Part shown: positions 1 through 8,953 of the stretch, piece after piece
How the letters are laid out: every line of letters starts with the position of its first letter
Position numbering within the stretch: position 1 is the first letter of the stretch
Assembly (NCBI GenBank): GCA_900016675.1
Contig: LN483071.1
Coordinates: forward strand, 310,001 to 374,000
Direction of reading: 5' to 3'
From: Arthrobacter saudimassiliensis
Lineage (GTDB): Bacteria; Actinomycetota; Actinomycetes; Actinomycetales; Micrococcaceae
Length of the DNA: 64,000 bases
The notes under the pieces: model-generated
The model's input: the letters and a program-made list of their open reading frames with translations, nothing else
Database searches by the model: none
Told to the model about the DNA's origin: nothing
Translations under genes and position numbers: made by a program

Positions 1-427
1 CCTCGGTGTCGAACGGGGCCGGTGTGCCGGGTTCCAGGCGCTCGATGCGCCGCGCCGGCGCCATGGCTGCCGACGACGCAGTCGCTGCGGCGGCCGGTGC
101 GGCGGCAGCACCGGCAACGGCGGTCCGGGTGGCCGGGCGCAGCGGAGACGCAGCCGGCCGGATGGCGTCTTCGACGTCGTCCAGCAGGGCTTCCTTGATG
201 ATGCGTCGGGGATCGTACTGCCGCGGGTCGAGCTTGCGCCAGTCGACCTCGTCGATTTCCGGGCCGACCTGTTCGCGCAGCTGCTCGCGCGCGCCTGTGG
301 CCATCCGGCGCAGTTCACGCACCAGGCGCGCCAGCTGGGAGGCGTACTCCGGCAGGCGTTCGGGGCCGAGGATCGCCACCGCCAGCACGGCAAGGATGAG
401 GAACTCCCCGGGGTTGATTCCTAACAC
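1..427 (-). CDS. tatB: Sec-independent protein translocase subunit TatB (3' end beyond window)
   Basis: TatB works with TatC as the receptor for twin-arginine signal peptides in the cytoplasmic membrane. The visible N-terminus begins LGINPGEFLILAVLAVAILG followed by PERLPEYASQLARLVREL. This is the TatB hallmark: a short membrane helix (about residues 6-20), the G-P-E hinge, then an amphipathic helix. After about residue 75 the chain turns into the Ala/Pro-rich tail usual for actinobacterial TatB. GTG at 427 is chosen because the family motif starts right there. The reading frame is open to the left edge, so about 142 residues are visible and the C-terminus is missing. It lies 62 bp downstream of the anti-sigma gene in the same direction, the mycobacterial sigE-rseA-tatB order but without htrA between them. 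Confidence 0.93.
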   Translation of the reverse strand, partial: MLGINPGEFLILAVLAVAILGPERLPEYASQLARLVRELRRMATGAREQLREQVGPEIDEVDWRKLDPRQYDPRRIIKEALLDDVEDAIRPAASPLRPATRTAVAGAAAAPAAAATASSAAMAPARRIERLEPGTPAPFDTE

Positions 428-489
428 TGTTGCAGGTTATCGCTTTCTTCCGCGGCGCTGCCAGTTGCCCGCCGGTGCGGCGCCGGTAC

Positions 490-1380
490 TCACGGAGCGC
501 CCGGTTCGCTGAACAGGCGCAGCCCCCGCAGGATCCGGACCAGGGCGTCCTGGTCCGCCCCGCTCGCCGGGACCAGCCGTGCCGATTCGGTGAGGGACAG
601 TTCCTGCACGGCCTCGGGCAGGCTGCGGACCGGGAGGGACGATTTCAGGGTGTAGGTGACGTTGGATGAGGCCAGGACCACCAGCCCCGGCTGTTCGGGA
701 TGCTCCCAGACCTGGGCCCCGACCGAGTCGGGATCAGGCACGAACCCGTCCTCTCCCACGGCACGTCCGCTGACCGCGTTGACGGCGGCTTCGTCGCCTG
801 CTCCGCGGGCCCCGGGCCGCTGCTCATAGACCGTGATCCGTTCGCCCCGGCCCTCCAGCTCCAGTTCGACGGCGGGCTGGCCGGCCACCTCCACAGCCTT
901 CGCGGAAACGAGTTCCAGGTCCAGTCCCTCCAGCTCCGGGCAGGTCCAGCCGCTGGCCCGCAGCGCCTGCAGCCCCTCCGGGCCCAGTTCGTCCTGGGTG
1001 CTGGCCTGCGCCCAGCCTGCCGTCAGTCCGGCCCGCTGGCCTTCGGCGACGTCGCCCACGTTGTTGCCCACCGCGTAGGCCCCGCCGATCACCGCCGCTC
1101 CGGCGAGCCCCAGGCCCGCTGCGACGACGAGGGCTCCGCGCGCGGTGACCGCAGCCTGGCGGGGCTGGGCCTCGGGGGCGGCGAGGGGAAGTCCTTCCGA
1201 CAATCCCGCGGCCGGGGACGGGACCTTCAGGGCACGCAGCCTGCTGCGCAGCCGTCGTTCCTCGGCGACCTCGGCGCGGCAGGACGGGCACTGCTCCAAG
1301 TGCCGGGAGACGGCTCGCCGGCGTCCGTCCGGAAGCCCGTCGTCCACGAACGCGCGAAGGTCTCGCGTGGGATGGCGCAT
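490..1380 (-). CDS. rseA: Membrane anti-sigma factor with zinc-binding (ZAS) domain, RseA-like
   Basis: Predicted to hold the adjacent ECF sigma factor inactive at the membrane until envelope stress. The N-terminus carries the zinc-associated anti-sigma signature His-x3-Cys-x2-Cys (H27, C31, C34) before an Arg-rich helix. One membrane segment follows at about residues 80-104, then an extracytoplasmic domain of about 190 residues that resembles nothing I can name. The start lies 4 bp after the sigE stop codon, so the two are surely co-transcribed and probably translationally coupled. It is 296 aa, much longer than mycobacterial RseA, because of the outer domain. The function rests on the ZAS motif and the neighbour. 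The symbol follows the M. tuberculosis locus and is an inference. Confidence 0.85.
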   Translation of the reverse strand: MRHPTRDLRAFVDDGLPDGRRRAVSRHLEQCPSCRAEVAEERRLRSRLRALKVPSPAAGLSEGLPLAAPEAQPRQAAVTARGALVVAAGLGLAGAAVIGGAYAVGNNVGDVAEGQRAGLTAGWAQASTQDELGPEGLQALRASGWTCPELEGLDLELVSAKAVEVAGQPAVELELEGRGERITVYEQRPGARGAGDEAAVNAVSGRAVGEDGFVPDPDSVGAQVWEHPEQPGLVVLASSNVTYTLKSSLPVRSLPEAVQELSLTESARLVPASGADQDALVRILRGLRLFSEPGAP

Positions 1381-1384
1381 GGGG

Positions 1385-1993
1385 TCAGTTCGCTCCCGCG
1401 ATCCGGGGCAGGGCCAGCCGGGTCCCCGCGGAGCGCCGCTGCGGGTCCCGGTGTGCCAGCTTGTCCTTGAGCATGCTCCGGCCGCGGTGGATGCGTGAAC
1501 GGACGGTGCCCAGCTTCACGCCGAGGGCGCGGGCCACCTCGTCATAGGACAGGCCTTCAAGGTCGCAGAGCACGACGGCGGCGCGGAAGTCCGGGGGCAG
1601 TTCCTCCAGCGCACGCTGGATGTCGACGTCGAGATTGTTGAATTCGAAGCTGCGCTCCGGGCCGGGGCCCTGGCTGGGCAGCCGCGCTTCGGCATCTTCG
1701 CTCATGCCGTCGAAGCGGATCCGGCTGCGGCGCCGGGCCTGGTCCAGGAAGAGGTTGGTGGTGATGCGGTGCAGCCAGCCGTCGAGGGTCCCGGGCTGGA
1801 ACCGGTCCAGCGAGCGGAACACCCGCACGAAGACCTCCTGGGTCAGGTCCTCCGCGTCCTGGCGATTGCCGGTGAGGCGGTAGGCAAGCCGGTAGACCTT
1901 GGAGCTGTGCCTCTGGACGACTTCCTCCCAGGTAGGGCGCACCCAGTCCGGGTCCGTGCCCGGCACGGCTCCCGCTGAAGGCGTGACAGTCAC
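1385..1993 (-). CDS. sigE: ECF RNA polymerase sigma factor, SigE-like
   Basis: Group 4 (extracytoplasmic function) sigma factor directing RNA polymerase to envelope-stress promoters. Region 2 is clear at about residues 28-95 ([20 protein letters not shown], then the FxRSL and [12 protein letters not shown] segments). Region 4 lies at about 130-180, with the helix-turn-helix [20 protein letters not shown]. At 202 aa it has the usual ECF length. The start is GTG at 1993, preceded by a strong GGGAGGA ribosome-binding site five bases upstream. It heads the operon with its anti-sigma gene. The assignment to SigE rather than another ECF group rests on the rseA-tatB neighbourhood. Confidence 0.93.
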   Translation of the reverse strand: MTVTPSAGAVPGTDPDWVRPTWEEVVQRHSSKVYRLAYRLTGNRQDAEDLTQEVFVRVFRSLDRFQPGTLDGWLHRITTNLFLDQARRRSRIRFDGMSEDAEARLPSQGPGPERSFEFNNLDVDIQRALEELPPDFRAAVVLCDLEGLSYDEVARALGVKLGTVRSRIHRGRSMLKDKLAHRDPQRRSAGTRLALPRIAGAN

Positions 1994-2210
1994 AATCGTC
2001 CTCCCTCGAACCCGGCTGCTCTTACGTCAGAATTCCTCCGTCCATGGTGGCCCAACAATCTGGGAGTTGCCTGTTAGCATGCCCGACCTTTCAAGGCAAG
2101 GACTTCCGGGGGCCTCGTGCGTCGGCGCGGCCGGGAGCGTCCGCGCACCGTAAGCTTGGAGCTGTACTTTGTACCGTCCCCGATCCTCCCGAAACCGCCT
2201 GAAAGTGAAG

Positions 2211-2849
2211 ATGATGCGCGCCGATAAGCAGACCAGCTGGTCCTACACGGAGGCCCTGCCTGTCGAGGATGAGGTCCTGCTGCGCGCCCGGGAACGTTCC
2301 CACGAGTTCGGCGTGGCGCCGGTGACCACCGGCACGGGTGCGGCGCTGACCGTCCTGGCCGCAGCCTCCAAGGCGCAGACCGTGGTGGAGGTCGGCACGG
2401 GGGCCGGGGTGTCCGGAGTTTGCCTGCTTCGCGGGCTGGGCCCCCACTCGGTGCTGACCACGATCGACGTCGACGTCGACCACCTGCGGGCGGCACGGGA
2501 GGCCTATGCCGAGGCCGGCGTTCCGGGCAACCGGACCCGGACCATCTCCGGGCGCGCGGCGGACGTGCTGCCCAGGCTGACCGACGGCGCGTACGACATG
2601 GTGTTCATCGATGCCGACAAGCCGAACTTCCCGCGTTACGTGGACCAGGGCGTCCGGCTGCTCAAGCGCGGCGGCCTGCTCGTGGTCAATGACGCGCTGG
2701 ACCACGGCCGGGTCGCCGAGCCCGCGGTGCGGGAGGCCTCGACCACCGTGATGCGCCAGGTGGGGCGGGCCGTGCGTGAGGACGACCGGCTGGTCACCGC
2801 GCTGCTGCCCACCGGTGACGGGCTGCTGCTTGCGGTCAAGACCGCCTGA
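2211..2849 (+). CDS. O-methyltransferase (class I SAM-dependent, family 3)
   Basis: S-adenosylmethionine-dependent O-methyltransferase of the catechol/caffeoyl-CoA type. The SAM-binding motif is VVEVGTGAGVSG. The acidic Asp-Val-Asp end of strand 2 follows, then the FIDADKPNFPRYVDQ segment that binds the metal and substrate in this family, and the LVVNDALDHGRV loop. At 212 aa it is a normal length. The frame can be read back to a TTG at 2169, but the family N-terminus and a GAAAG upstream favour the ATG at 2211 (or the next codon, 2214). It is divergent from sigE, a position seen in related actinobacteria, and its stop is one base from the stop of the convergent aminopeptidase gene. The substrate cannot be told from the sequence. 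Confidence 0.9.
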   Translation: MMRADKQTSWSYTEALPVEDEVLLRARERSHEFGVAPVTTGTGAALTVLAAASKAQTVVEVGTGAGVSGVCLLRGLGPHSVLTTIDVDVDHLRAAREAYAEAGVPGNRTRTISGRAADVLPRLTDGAYDMVFIDADKPNFPRYVDQGVRLLKRGGLLVVNDALDHGRVAEPAVREASTTVMRQVGRAVREDDRLVTALLPTGDGLLLAVKTA

Positions 2850-2850
2850 C

Positions 2851-4533
2851 TCAGTCCGCCCCGCTCCCCTGCCCCTGGCCCTGCAGCAGTCCACCGCTAA
2901 GGGTCTCGAGGTACGACAGCAGCACCCGGGTGCCGAAGCCCGTGGCCCCCTTGGGGTTCTCGGCGTGGTCCGCGCCGGCCCGCGCCGGGCCGGCGATGTC
3001 CAGATGGGCCCACGGCGCCCCGCCGGTGAACTTCTGCAGGAACAGCGCGGCGATGATCGCGCCTCCGCCGACCTTCGCTCCCGGCGGGGCGACGTGGCCG
3101 GTGTCGGCCACGGCGGAGTCGAGCACTGCCGCGTATTCGGGCACCAGCGGCAGCGGCCACAGCGGTTCACCGGAGCGTTCCCCGGCTTCCACGAGGGCGT
3201 CAAGCACATGGCTTTCGCTGCCGAACAGCGCGCCGTACCGGTTCCCCAGGCCCAGCTGCGCGGCCCCGGTCAGCGTGGCGATGTCCACCAGCAGGTCCGG
3301 TTCCAGTTCCTGCGCGGCCCAGGCCAGCGCATCGGCGAGGACGATCCGTCCCTCGGCGTCGGTGTTCCCGATTTCGACCGTGGTCCCGTCGAAGGTGCGG
3401 ACGACGTCGCCGGGCCGGTACGCGTCGGCGCCGGGCAGGTTCTCGGCCAGTGCGAGCACCGAGGTGATCCGGACCGGGAGCCTCAGGGCGGCGGCGGCCT
3501 GCACCACCGCCAGCGCGACGGCGGCGCCGGCCATGTCGGTCTTCATGCTCATCATGGAGTCGCGGGGCTTCAGCGAGAGGCCGCCGGAATCAAAGCTGAT
3601 GCCCTTGCCCACCAGCACCAGGTGGGGCGGTTCGGTGCCCTCGGCGTGCTGCGGGCGGTAGCTCAGGCGCGCGAGCCGGGGCGGATGGACGGAGCCCGAG
3701 CCCACGGCCAGCAGGCCGCCGAAGCCGCGGGCGGCCAGCTCCTCGGGGCACAGGACCTCGGTCTCCAGGCCGGCTGCCCGGCCCACGGCTTCCGCCTGTT
3801 CCGCCAGCCATGCCGGCGTGGCGGTATTCGGCGGGGTGTTCGTCAGGTCGCGGGCCAGCCACACGGCCCGCGCCGTGGCGTGCGCGCGCGTCGCGGCGTC
3901 GGGGTCCAGTCCGGTGACCTCGAGCCGTTCAGCGATCTCCGGGCCGGCCGCCGCAGCGGCCGAGGGAACCCGGTAGCCGCCGAGCTGGAAGCCCTCCAGG
4001 AACGCCCGCTGCCGGTCGGGCTCCAGTCCGTCGACCACGGTGGTGCGGATCCGGCGGGCGCCGAGCGTGGCGCGGGCCAGCGCAGCTCCGGCGCGGCGCA
4101 GCGCCGCGGGGCCTTCGTCCCCCGTCCCGACCAGGAACAGGCGGGCGGGCAGGTCCTCCCTGCCCCGGGGCGGCTCAATCACCAGCAGCTCTCCGGCCCG
4201 GCCCGACATGCCCGCGGCCAGGGCGCGGGCAGCGGCGTCGGCGCCGTAGCGCACCGCCGCCTCCACGGCGCCCAGGCGGGGTTCGGGCACGGGGCGCGCA
4301 GCGGCGCCGTCGCCGTCCTCCTCGTGCTCCGGATCCGGTGAGGGGGCGACGGCGACCGCGAGGACATCCACGTCCTCGGCAGGGAGCGGCTCCAGGCCGC
4401 TGCCGCTCATCGGGCCGCGGCGGGACGGGTGCAGGCTGGGCAGCACCGTCACTTCGGCCAATGCGGCTTCGCCGGCCCGGCGCGCTGATCCTCCCGCGCC
4501 CCGGGCCGGGGTTCCCTTCGTCCTGCGCTGCAT
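2851..4533 (-). CDS. pepA: Leucyl aminopeptidase (peptidase family M17)
   Basis: Cytosolic dinuclear-metal aminopeptidase that removes N-terminal residues from peptides. The M17 signature NTDAEGRIVLADAL is present. So are the catalytic Lys/Asp block GKGISFDSGGLSLKP and the metal/active-site stretch MSMKTDMAGAA. The C-terminal half (about residues 250-550) is the catalytic domain, and the N-terminal half is the divergent macro-like domain. The longest frame gives 560 aa, against about 500 in most relatives. The first 41 residues are low-complexity, and a Met at position 42 (base 4410) is an alternative start, so the 5' end is uncertain. It converges on the O-methyltransferase with one base between the stop codons, leaving no room for a terminator. 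Confidence 0.92.
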   Translation of the reverse strand: MQRRTKGTPARGAGGSARRAGEAALAEVTVLPSLHPSRRGPMSGSGLEPLPAEDVDVLAVAVAPSPDPEHEEDGDGAAARPVPEPRLGAVEAAVRYGADAAARALAAGMSGRAGELLVIEPPRGREDLPARLFLVGTGDEGPAALRRAGAALARATLGARRIRTTVVDGLEPDRQRAFLEGFQLGGYRVPSAAAAAGPEIAERLEVTGLDPDAATRAHATARAVWLARDLTNTPPNTATPAWLAEQAEAVGRAAGLETEVLCPEELAARGFGGLLAVGSGSVHPPRLARLSYRPQHAEGTEPPHLVLVGKGISFDSGGLSLKPRDSMMSMKTDMAGAAVALAVVQAAAALRLPVRITSVLALAENLPGADAYRPGDVVRTFDGTTVEIGNTDAEGRIVLADALAWAAQELEPDLLVDIATLTGAAQLGLGNRYGALFGSESHVLDALVEAGERSGEPLWPLPLVPEYAAVLDSAVADTGHVAPPGAKVGGGAIIAALFLQKFTGGAPWAHLDIAGPARAGADHAENPKGATGFGTRVLLSYLETLSGGLLQGQGQGSGAD

Positions 4534-4546
4534 GTTCCGGGCCTGC

Positions 4547-4714
4547 CTAACCGGTAACCCCCAGCAGGCATTCCTTCAGCTTGCCGGCCTCCTCGGCGTT
4601 CAGCTCGACCACCAGCCGTCCGCCGCCGTCGATGGGCACGCGCAGGATCAGGCTGCGCCCTTCTTTGGTGACCTCCATCGGTCCGTCACCCGTACGCGGT
4701 TTCATCGCGGCCAT
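4547..4714 (-). CDS. DUF3117 family small protein
   Basis: A 55-residue conserved actinobacterial protein of unknown role. It starts MAAMKPRTGDGPMEVTKEGR and continues with ILRVPIDGGGRLVVELNAEE, the nearly invariant core of DUF3117. The frame is open upstream to 4813, but the family start and a good AAGGGG ribosome-binding site point to the ATG at 4714. It ends 13 bp before the longest pepA start, so the two may share a transcript. Identification is by direct recognition of the highly conserved sequence. Confidence 0.93.
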   Translation of the reverse strand: MAAMKPRTGDGPMEVTKEGRSLILRVPIDGGGRLVVELNAEEAGKLKECLLGVTG

Positions 4715-4885
4715 GTTCGAAGTTCCCCTTTCAAGGTGCTCCCCCGAGTCACCCGTTATCTTCTGCCGCCGCGCTCTGAGCACGGCGATTGTCACCATTA
4801 TTCCGTACATCACCGTGCCGGGCGAAATCTGGTGTGTCGCAGGCCACAGCTCACCGGCCTGCCGTACCGCCCTTTCGGTCCCGGA

Positions 4886-6109
4886 TCAGGGCGGATAGTC
4901 GCCGCCTCCGGGGAGCGCGGTGAAGCGCCACAGCCAGGTCACCCACACCACCTGCAGGGCGAGGCAGGCCCCGACCAGGCTCCAGCGGTAGGCCCGGGAG
5001 GAACTGAGCGTGACCGCTGCCAGCGCCAGCGGAAAGAGCGGCAGCAGCAGCCGGAAGGTGCTGGTCTGCGGGTTCAGGAACACGAACAGGTAGAGGGCGT
5101 AGCAGGCGCAGAACAGGGCGAGCTCCGGGCCCAGCCGGCGGACCGGTGCGCTGGTGAACGCCAGCGCACCGAGCACCACCAGCAGCCCCAGCACGGCCGG
5201 CCCGGCGCCGCCGAAGAGCAGCCCCGCCATGTCCAGCCAGGGCCGGAACGGGACGAGGTTCCCGCCCCGCCAGGCGGCCTCGGTGTCGGTGTAGGCCAGC
5301 AGGTCTCCCGTCCCCAGCCAGGCGAGCACCGGCCAGGCCAGCGCCGCGGCGCAGGAGAAGACGGCGAGCAGCCCCAGCCGCCAGGCCTGAGGCCAGGGAA
5401 AAGGCGTACGCCCGCGGCGCAGCCACCGGACCACGAAGAAGATACCGACGGCCGCCGCGAACGGCACGCCGACCGGGCGGGACAGGCACATCAGGGCCAC
5501 GACCGGCACCGCCGCAAGGTACCGTCCGCCGACCAGCAGGTAGAGGGCGGCGGCCAGCAGCAGCAGGTTCAGGGACTCCGCATAGGGCACCTGGAGGATG
5601 GGCGAAACGGGCAGCACCGCCACCAGGGCGGTGCCCCACAGTGCGTCGCCGTGGCCGGCCCGCAGCCGGAAGAGCCGGTAGATCAGCAGCGCCGCTCCGA
5701 AACCGCAGGCCGTCGCCACCAGCGCGCCGGCGGCGGACCACCCCAGCCCCAGGGAGGTGACCAGCCGCACCACCAGCGGGAACAGGGCGTAGAAGGCCCA
5801 TTCGTTCTCCATGGCGGTGCCGTCGGCAGCCCGCGGCACCGTCGAGGGGTACCCGCCGTCGTGGATGCGCCGGTACCACTCGCTGTCCCAGATATCGACG
5901 AACTCCAGGTACCCGGGCGAGGGACCCCACCACGGGTTCTCGCCCTGCCGGGCCGCGACGGCGAGGAAGACCGCAGCGGAGAAGGCACGCGCGCCTGCCC
6001 ACAGGGCCAGGACCTGGACGTACCAGGGCAGGCGGAGGAACGCCGCCGACGCGGCACGGACGCCGCCGCCCAGCAGCCGATGGACCGGGGTCGGTGCCTC
6101 AGCCGGCAT
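4886..6109 (-). CDS. Integral membrane mannosyltransferase, PIG-V-like
   Basis: Multi-pass membrane protein of 407 aa with about ten hydrophobic segments. It has the layout of polyprenyl-phosphate-sugar-dependent glycosyltransferases related to PIG-V. An extracytoplasmic loop after the first membrane helix carries DIWDSEWYRRIHDGGYP, the acidic-plus-aromatic motif (W-D-x-x-W/H-Y) expected at the catalytic loop. A later loop has the VPYAESLNLLLLAAALYLL segment. In actinobacteria such enzymes mannosylate lipids or proteins outside the membrane; the acceptor is unknown here. The start overlaps the end of tag by 11 bp, so the genes are in one transcription unit (DivIVA-domain gene, tag, then this one). 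Confidence 0.78.
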   Translation of the reverse strand: MPAEAPTPVHRLLGGGVRAASAAFLRLPWYVQVLALWAGARAFSAAVFLAVAARQGENPWWGPSPGYLEFVDIWDSEWYRRIHDGGYPSTVPRAADGTAMENEWAFYALFPLVVRLVTSLGLGWSAAGALVATACGFGAALLIYRLFRLRAGHGDALWGTALVAVLPVSPILQVPYAESLNLLLLAAALYLLVGGRYLAAVPVVALMCLSRPVGVPFAAAVGIFFVVRWLRRGRTPFPWPQAWRLGLLAVFSCAAALAWPVLAWLGTGDLLAYTDTEAAWRGGNLVPFRPWLDMAGLLFGGAGPAVLGLLVVLGALAFTSAPVRRLGPELALFCACYALYLFVFLNPQTSTFRLLLPLFPLALAAVTLSSSRAYRWSLVGACLALQVVWVTWLWRFTALPGGGDYPP

Positions 6110-6677
6110 CGCGCACCCAGCATCCGGCGACGTGGTCGTTGACGTAACCGGTGGCCTGCATCATCGCGTAGGCGGTCGTGGGCCCGACGAACCGGAAGCC
6201 GCGCCGGCGCAGGTCCCGCGCCAGGGCGGTGGATTCGGGAGTGCTGGCCGGAATCTCCGCCAGGGCCGGGGCAGCTGCCCGGGCCGGCGGGCGGTGGGCC
6301 TGCAGCAGCCCGGCCAGGGTCTCCCCCGCCGGCAGGGCCAGCAGGGCCCGCGCGTTGCCGATCACCGCTTCGATCTTGGCGCGGTTGCGCACGATCCCGG
6401 GGTCGTTCATCAGCCGTTCGACGTCTGCGGCGGTGAAAGCGGCGACGGCGGCCGGATCGAATCCGGCGAAGGCCGCCCGGAAAGCCCCGCGCTTGCGCAG
6501 GATCGTCAGCCAGCTCAGCCCGGCCTGGAAACCCTCAAGGCTCAGCCGCTCGAACAGCGCCGCCTCGCCGTGCACCTCCCGGCCCCATTCCGTGTCGTGG
6601 TAGGCGGTGTAGTCCTCGGGGCCGGCCGCCCAGGGACAGCGCAGCAGCCCGTCGGGGCCGGGAACGGCGTCGCTCAT
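6099..6677 (-). CDS. tag: DNA-3-methyladenine glycosylase I
   Basis: Base-excision repair enzyme that removes 3-methyladenine from alkylated DNA. The family hallmarks are all present: CPW at residue 14, the YHDTEWG motif, GFQAGLSWLTIL in the helix-hairpin-helix region, and FVGPTTAYAMMQATGYVNDH near the end. The four zinc-snap ligands known from E. coli Tag have clear counterparts: Cys14, His27, and the His and Cys of NDHVAGC. At 192 aa the length is normal. The start codon overlaps the stop of the upstream DivIVA-domain gene (ATGA). Confidence 0.96.
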   Translation of the reverse strand: MSDAVPGPDGLLRCPWAAGPEDYTAYHDTEWGREVHGEAALFERLSLEGFQAGLSWLTILRKRGAFRAAFAGFDPAAVAAFTAADVERLMNDPGIVRNRAKIEAVIGNARALLALPAGETLAGLLQAHRPPARAAAPALAEIPASTPESTALARDLRRRGFRFVGPTTAYAMMQATGYVNDHVAGCWVRDAG

Positions 6678-7066
6678 CCCTGCTCCTGCCCGCCGGGAAG
6701 GGGCCGGCCGGTGCCATGCCTGTCGAAGCGGGTGCCGGGGTTCCCGCCCAGCCGGGTGATCAGCTCGTCACGCTCGGCGAGCGCTGCCGCCAGCCGGGTG
6801 AGCACTTCGTCCACCTGGTCCATCCGGTAGCCGCGGAATGCCACGGAGAACCGGAGGTCGGCGACGTCGGCGGCCTGCGGATGTTCGGGCAGCAGGACGG
6901 CCGGCAGCCGCGGATCCGGTTCGGCGAGCGCCGGCACGGCGTCCCGCCGGAGGGCCCGGGACCGGGACACAGGCCCGGCTTCCCCACCCGCGCGGCGCGG
7001 GCCCGCGGCCAGCACGGCAACCGCGCCGGCAACGATGACTGCGGCAAAGAGCAGGAAGAAGGTCAC
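6674..7066 (-). CDS. Membrane protein with DivIVA-type domain
   Basis: About 130 aa. An N-terminal membrane helix (TFFLLFAAVIVAGAVAVLAAG) is followed by a Pro/Arg-rich linker and the DivIVA-like motif LRFSVAFRGYRMDQVDEVL near the end. That motif recurs in small actinobacterial cell-envelope proteins; the exact role is unknown. GTG at 7066 puts the membrane helix at the very N-terminus. A second GTG at 7090 would add eight residues, and neither has a strong ribosome-binding site. It is the first gene of a tightly overlapping unit with tag and the PIG-V-like gene. Confidence 0.72.
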   Translation of the reverse strand: MTFFLLFAAVIVAGAVAVLAAGPRRAGGEAGPVSRSRALRRDAVPALAEPDPRLPAVLLPEHPQAADVADLRFSVAFRGYRMDQVDEVLTRLAAALAERDELITRLGGNPGTRFDRHGTGRPLPGGQEQG

Positions 7067-7136
7067 CGGACCATCGTGCCAGATCGGCACGGGCGCTCAA
7101 CGAAGCGGGCGCCGGACGGCAGCAGGCCGCGGGAGG

Positions 7137-7904
7137 TCAGGGCGCCTGGTGTCCGGCGCTGTCTTCAAGGATGATCCGCACCGCTTCGGCGGGATCATCC
7201 ACCAGGTGCAGCAGGGACAGGTCGGAGGAAGACACCATTCCCTCGGCTTCCAGGGTGTCGCGCACCCAGTCGAGCAGCGGGCCCCAGAAGGAACTGCCCA
7301 TCAGCACGATCGGGAAGCTGGTGACCTTCTGGGTCTGGACCAGCGTCATGGCCTCAAACAGCTCGTCCAGCGTTCCGAAGCCGCCCGGCAGCACGATGAA
7401 GCCCTGGGCGTACTTGACGAACATCGTCTTCCGGACGAAGAAGTACCGGAAGTTGATGCCCAGGTCCACCCACTCATTCAGGCCGGTCTCGAACGGCAGT
7501 TCGATGCCCAGCCCCACCGACGTGCCGCCGCCGGTGACGGCGCCCTTGTTGGCCGCCTCCATGGATCCGGGCCCGCCCCCGGTGATGACCGCCAGCCCGG
7601 CCTCGGCCAGCAGGCGCCCCACCTCCTCGCCCATGCGGTACCAGCGTGCTCCCGGCTGGGTGCGGGCCGAGCCGAAGACGCTGACGGCCGGGCCGAGTTC
7701 GGAGAGGGTGCCGAAGCCTTCGACGAATTCACTTTGGATCCGAAGGACCCGCCAGGGGTCGGTGTGGGTGAATCCGCCGCCGTCCTGGGAGTCGAGCAGG
7801 AACCGGTCCGACTGCGGGGTCCGCGCTTCGCGGCGCCGCAGCTCCACCGGTCCCCGCCGCCGCGCCTGGTCCCGGGTCGGCCGGTCTTCGTTACTTATAG
7901 CCAT
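7137..7904 (-). CDS. LOG family protein (TIGR00730), nucleotide phosphoribohydrolase-like
   Basis: Rossmann-fold protein of 255 aa of the LOG/lysine-decarboxylase-like family. The family cleaves nucleoside 5'-monophosphates, cytokinin type or AMP, to free base plus ribose 5-phosphate. The diagnostic motif PGGFGTLDELFE is present, along with the GGGPGSMEAANKGA nucleotide-binding loop and VSVFGSARTQPG at the first strand. The first 60 residues are an Arg-rich extension, as in other actinobacterial members. Homologues lie near dapE/dapD in mycobacteria, matching the neighbourhood here. The start ATG is preceded by TAGGGGC. The true substrate is not evident. Confidence 0.88.
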   Translation of the reverse strand: MAISNEDRPTRDQARRRGPVELRRREARTPQSDRFLLDSQDGGGFTHTDPWRVLRIQSEFVEGFGTLSELGPAVSVFGSARTQPGARWYRMGEEVGRLLAEAGLAVITGGGPGSMEAANKGAVTGGGTSVGLGIELPFETGLNEWVDLGINFRYFFVRKTMFVKYAQGFIVLPGGFGTLDELFEAMTLVQTQKVTSFPIVLMGSSFWGPLLDWVRDTLEAEGMVSSSDLSLLHLVDDPAEAVRIILEDSAGHQAP

Positions 7905-8086
7905 GCCCCTAGGCTAACGGCTGCCTGTGGGCCGCCCCACTGCGGGTGGCACCGGCACCCGACCCGGCCCGCCCCAACCCGCCCCAACCCGCCCCGGGGA
8001 CGCTTTTGGTTTCTCTTGCGTCACGATTTCCCCACGCCGAAAGTGATTTACGCCGCACATCGGCCCGCGTCCACTAGATTGCTCGT
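7905..8086. promoter_or_regulatory. Divergent promoter region, LOG gene / gluA
   Basis: Holds start signals for both flanking genes. A TAGATT hexamer ends about six bases before the gluA ATG and no ribosome-binding site intervenes, so gluA may be translated from a leaderless transcript. Around 7970-8000 there is a short C-rich direct repeat (units CGCCCCAACC). No clear -35 element or operator is visible. Confidence 0.4.
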
Positions 8087-8854
8087 ATGAGCAGTGACAC
8101 ACCCACGTCCGCGCCCAATGCGCCCCTTGTCTCGCTGAAGAACGTCAACAAGCACTTCGGCGACCTGCATGTGCTGCGGGACATCAACCTCGAGGTCGCC
8201 CGGGGTGAAGTCGTCGTCGTCATCGGTCCCTCCGGTTCCGGCAAGTCCACCCTGTGCCGCGCGATCAACCGCCTGGAGACCATCGACGACGGCCAGATCC
8301 TCATCGACGGCAAGGAACTTCCCGCCGAGGGCCGCGCGCTGGCCAAGCTCCGCGCCGACGTCGGCATGGTGTTCCAGTCCTTCAACCTGTTCGCGCACAA
8401 GACGATCCTCGAGAACGTCTCGCTCGGCCCGGTCAAGGTGAAGAAGGCCAAGCCGGCCGAGGCGAAGGAGCAGGCGATGGCCCTGCTGAAGCGGGTGGGC
8501 GTCGACAACCAGGCCGGGAAGCTGCCGGCCCAGCTGTCCGGCGGCCAGCAGCAGCGTGTCGCCATTGCCCGCGCCCTGGCCATGAAGCCCAAGGTCATGC
8601 TCTTCGACGAGCCGACCAGCGCCCTGGATCCGGAAATGATCAACGAGGTCCTGGACACCATGGTCGAGCTGGCCAGGGAGGGCATGACCATGATCGTGGT
8701 CACCCACGAGATGGGCTTTGCCCGGAAGGCCGCCGACCGGGTCATCTTCATGGCCGACGGACAGATCGTGGAGCAGGCCGCACCCGAAGAGTTCTTCACG
8801 AACCCGAAGAGCGAGCGGGCGAAGGACTTCCTCGGCAAGATCCTCGCCCACTGA
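8087..8854 (+). CDS. gluA: Glutamate/polar amino-acid ABC transporter, ATP-binding protein
   Basis: Cytoplasmic ATPase of a polar amino-acid importer, 255 aa. Walker A is GPSGSGKST, the signature is LSGGQQQR, Walker B is [14 protein letters not shown], and the switch histidine lies in [10 protein letters not shown]. The C-terminus is the short form without extra domains. It is the first gene of a gluABCD cassette ordered ATPase, binding protein, permease, permease, as in Corynebacterium. The glutamate label rests on this order and on similarity to GluABCD; other polar amino acids are possible. Confidence 0.93.
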   Translation: MSSDTPTSAPNAPLVSLKNVNKHFGDLHVLRDINLEVARGEVVVVIGPSGSGKSTLCRAINRLETIDDGQILIDGKELPAEGRALAKLRADVGMVFQSFNLFAHKTILENVSLGPVKVKKAKPAEAKEQAMALLKRVGVDNQAGKLPAQLSGGQQQRVAIARALAMKPKVMLFDEPTSALDPEMINEVLDTMVELAREGMTMIVVTHEMGFARKAADRVIFMADGQIVEQAAPEEFFTNPKSERAKDFLGKILAH

Positions 8855-8953
8855 TCCGCCGCCGTCCCGGCGGAGCTGCAGGTTCACACATTGGGGGGCA
8901 ACCCCTTGAGGCAAGGCCGTCCCGCAGGGGCCGGCCGAAAGCAAGGAGACAAC

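Noticed and set aside
4532-6142. Long open frame on the plus strand (536 codons)
   Set aside because: Antisense of the PIG-V-like gene; Gln/Arg/Gly-rich low-complexity translation typical of a high-GC shadow frame.
7970-8000. C-rich direct repeats considered as an operator
   Set aside because: Low-complexity CGCCCCAACC units with no symmetry; likely chance in GC-rich DNA.
8855-8953. Leader between gluA and gluB considered as a riboswitch
   Set aside because: Only small GC hairpins; no conserved riboswitch core recognised.
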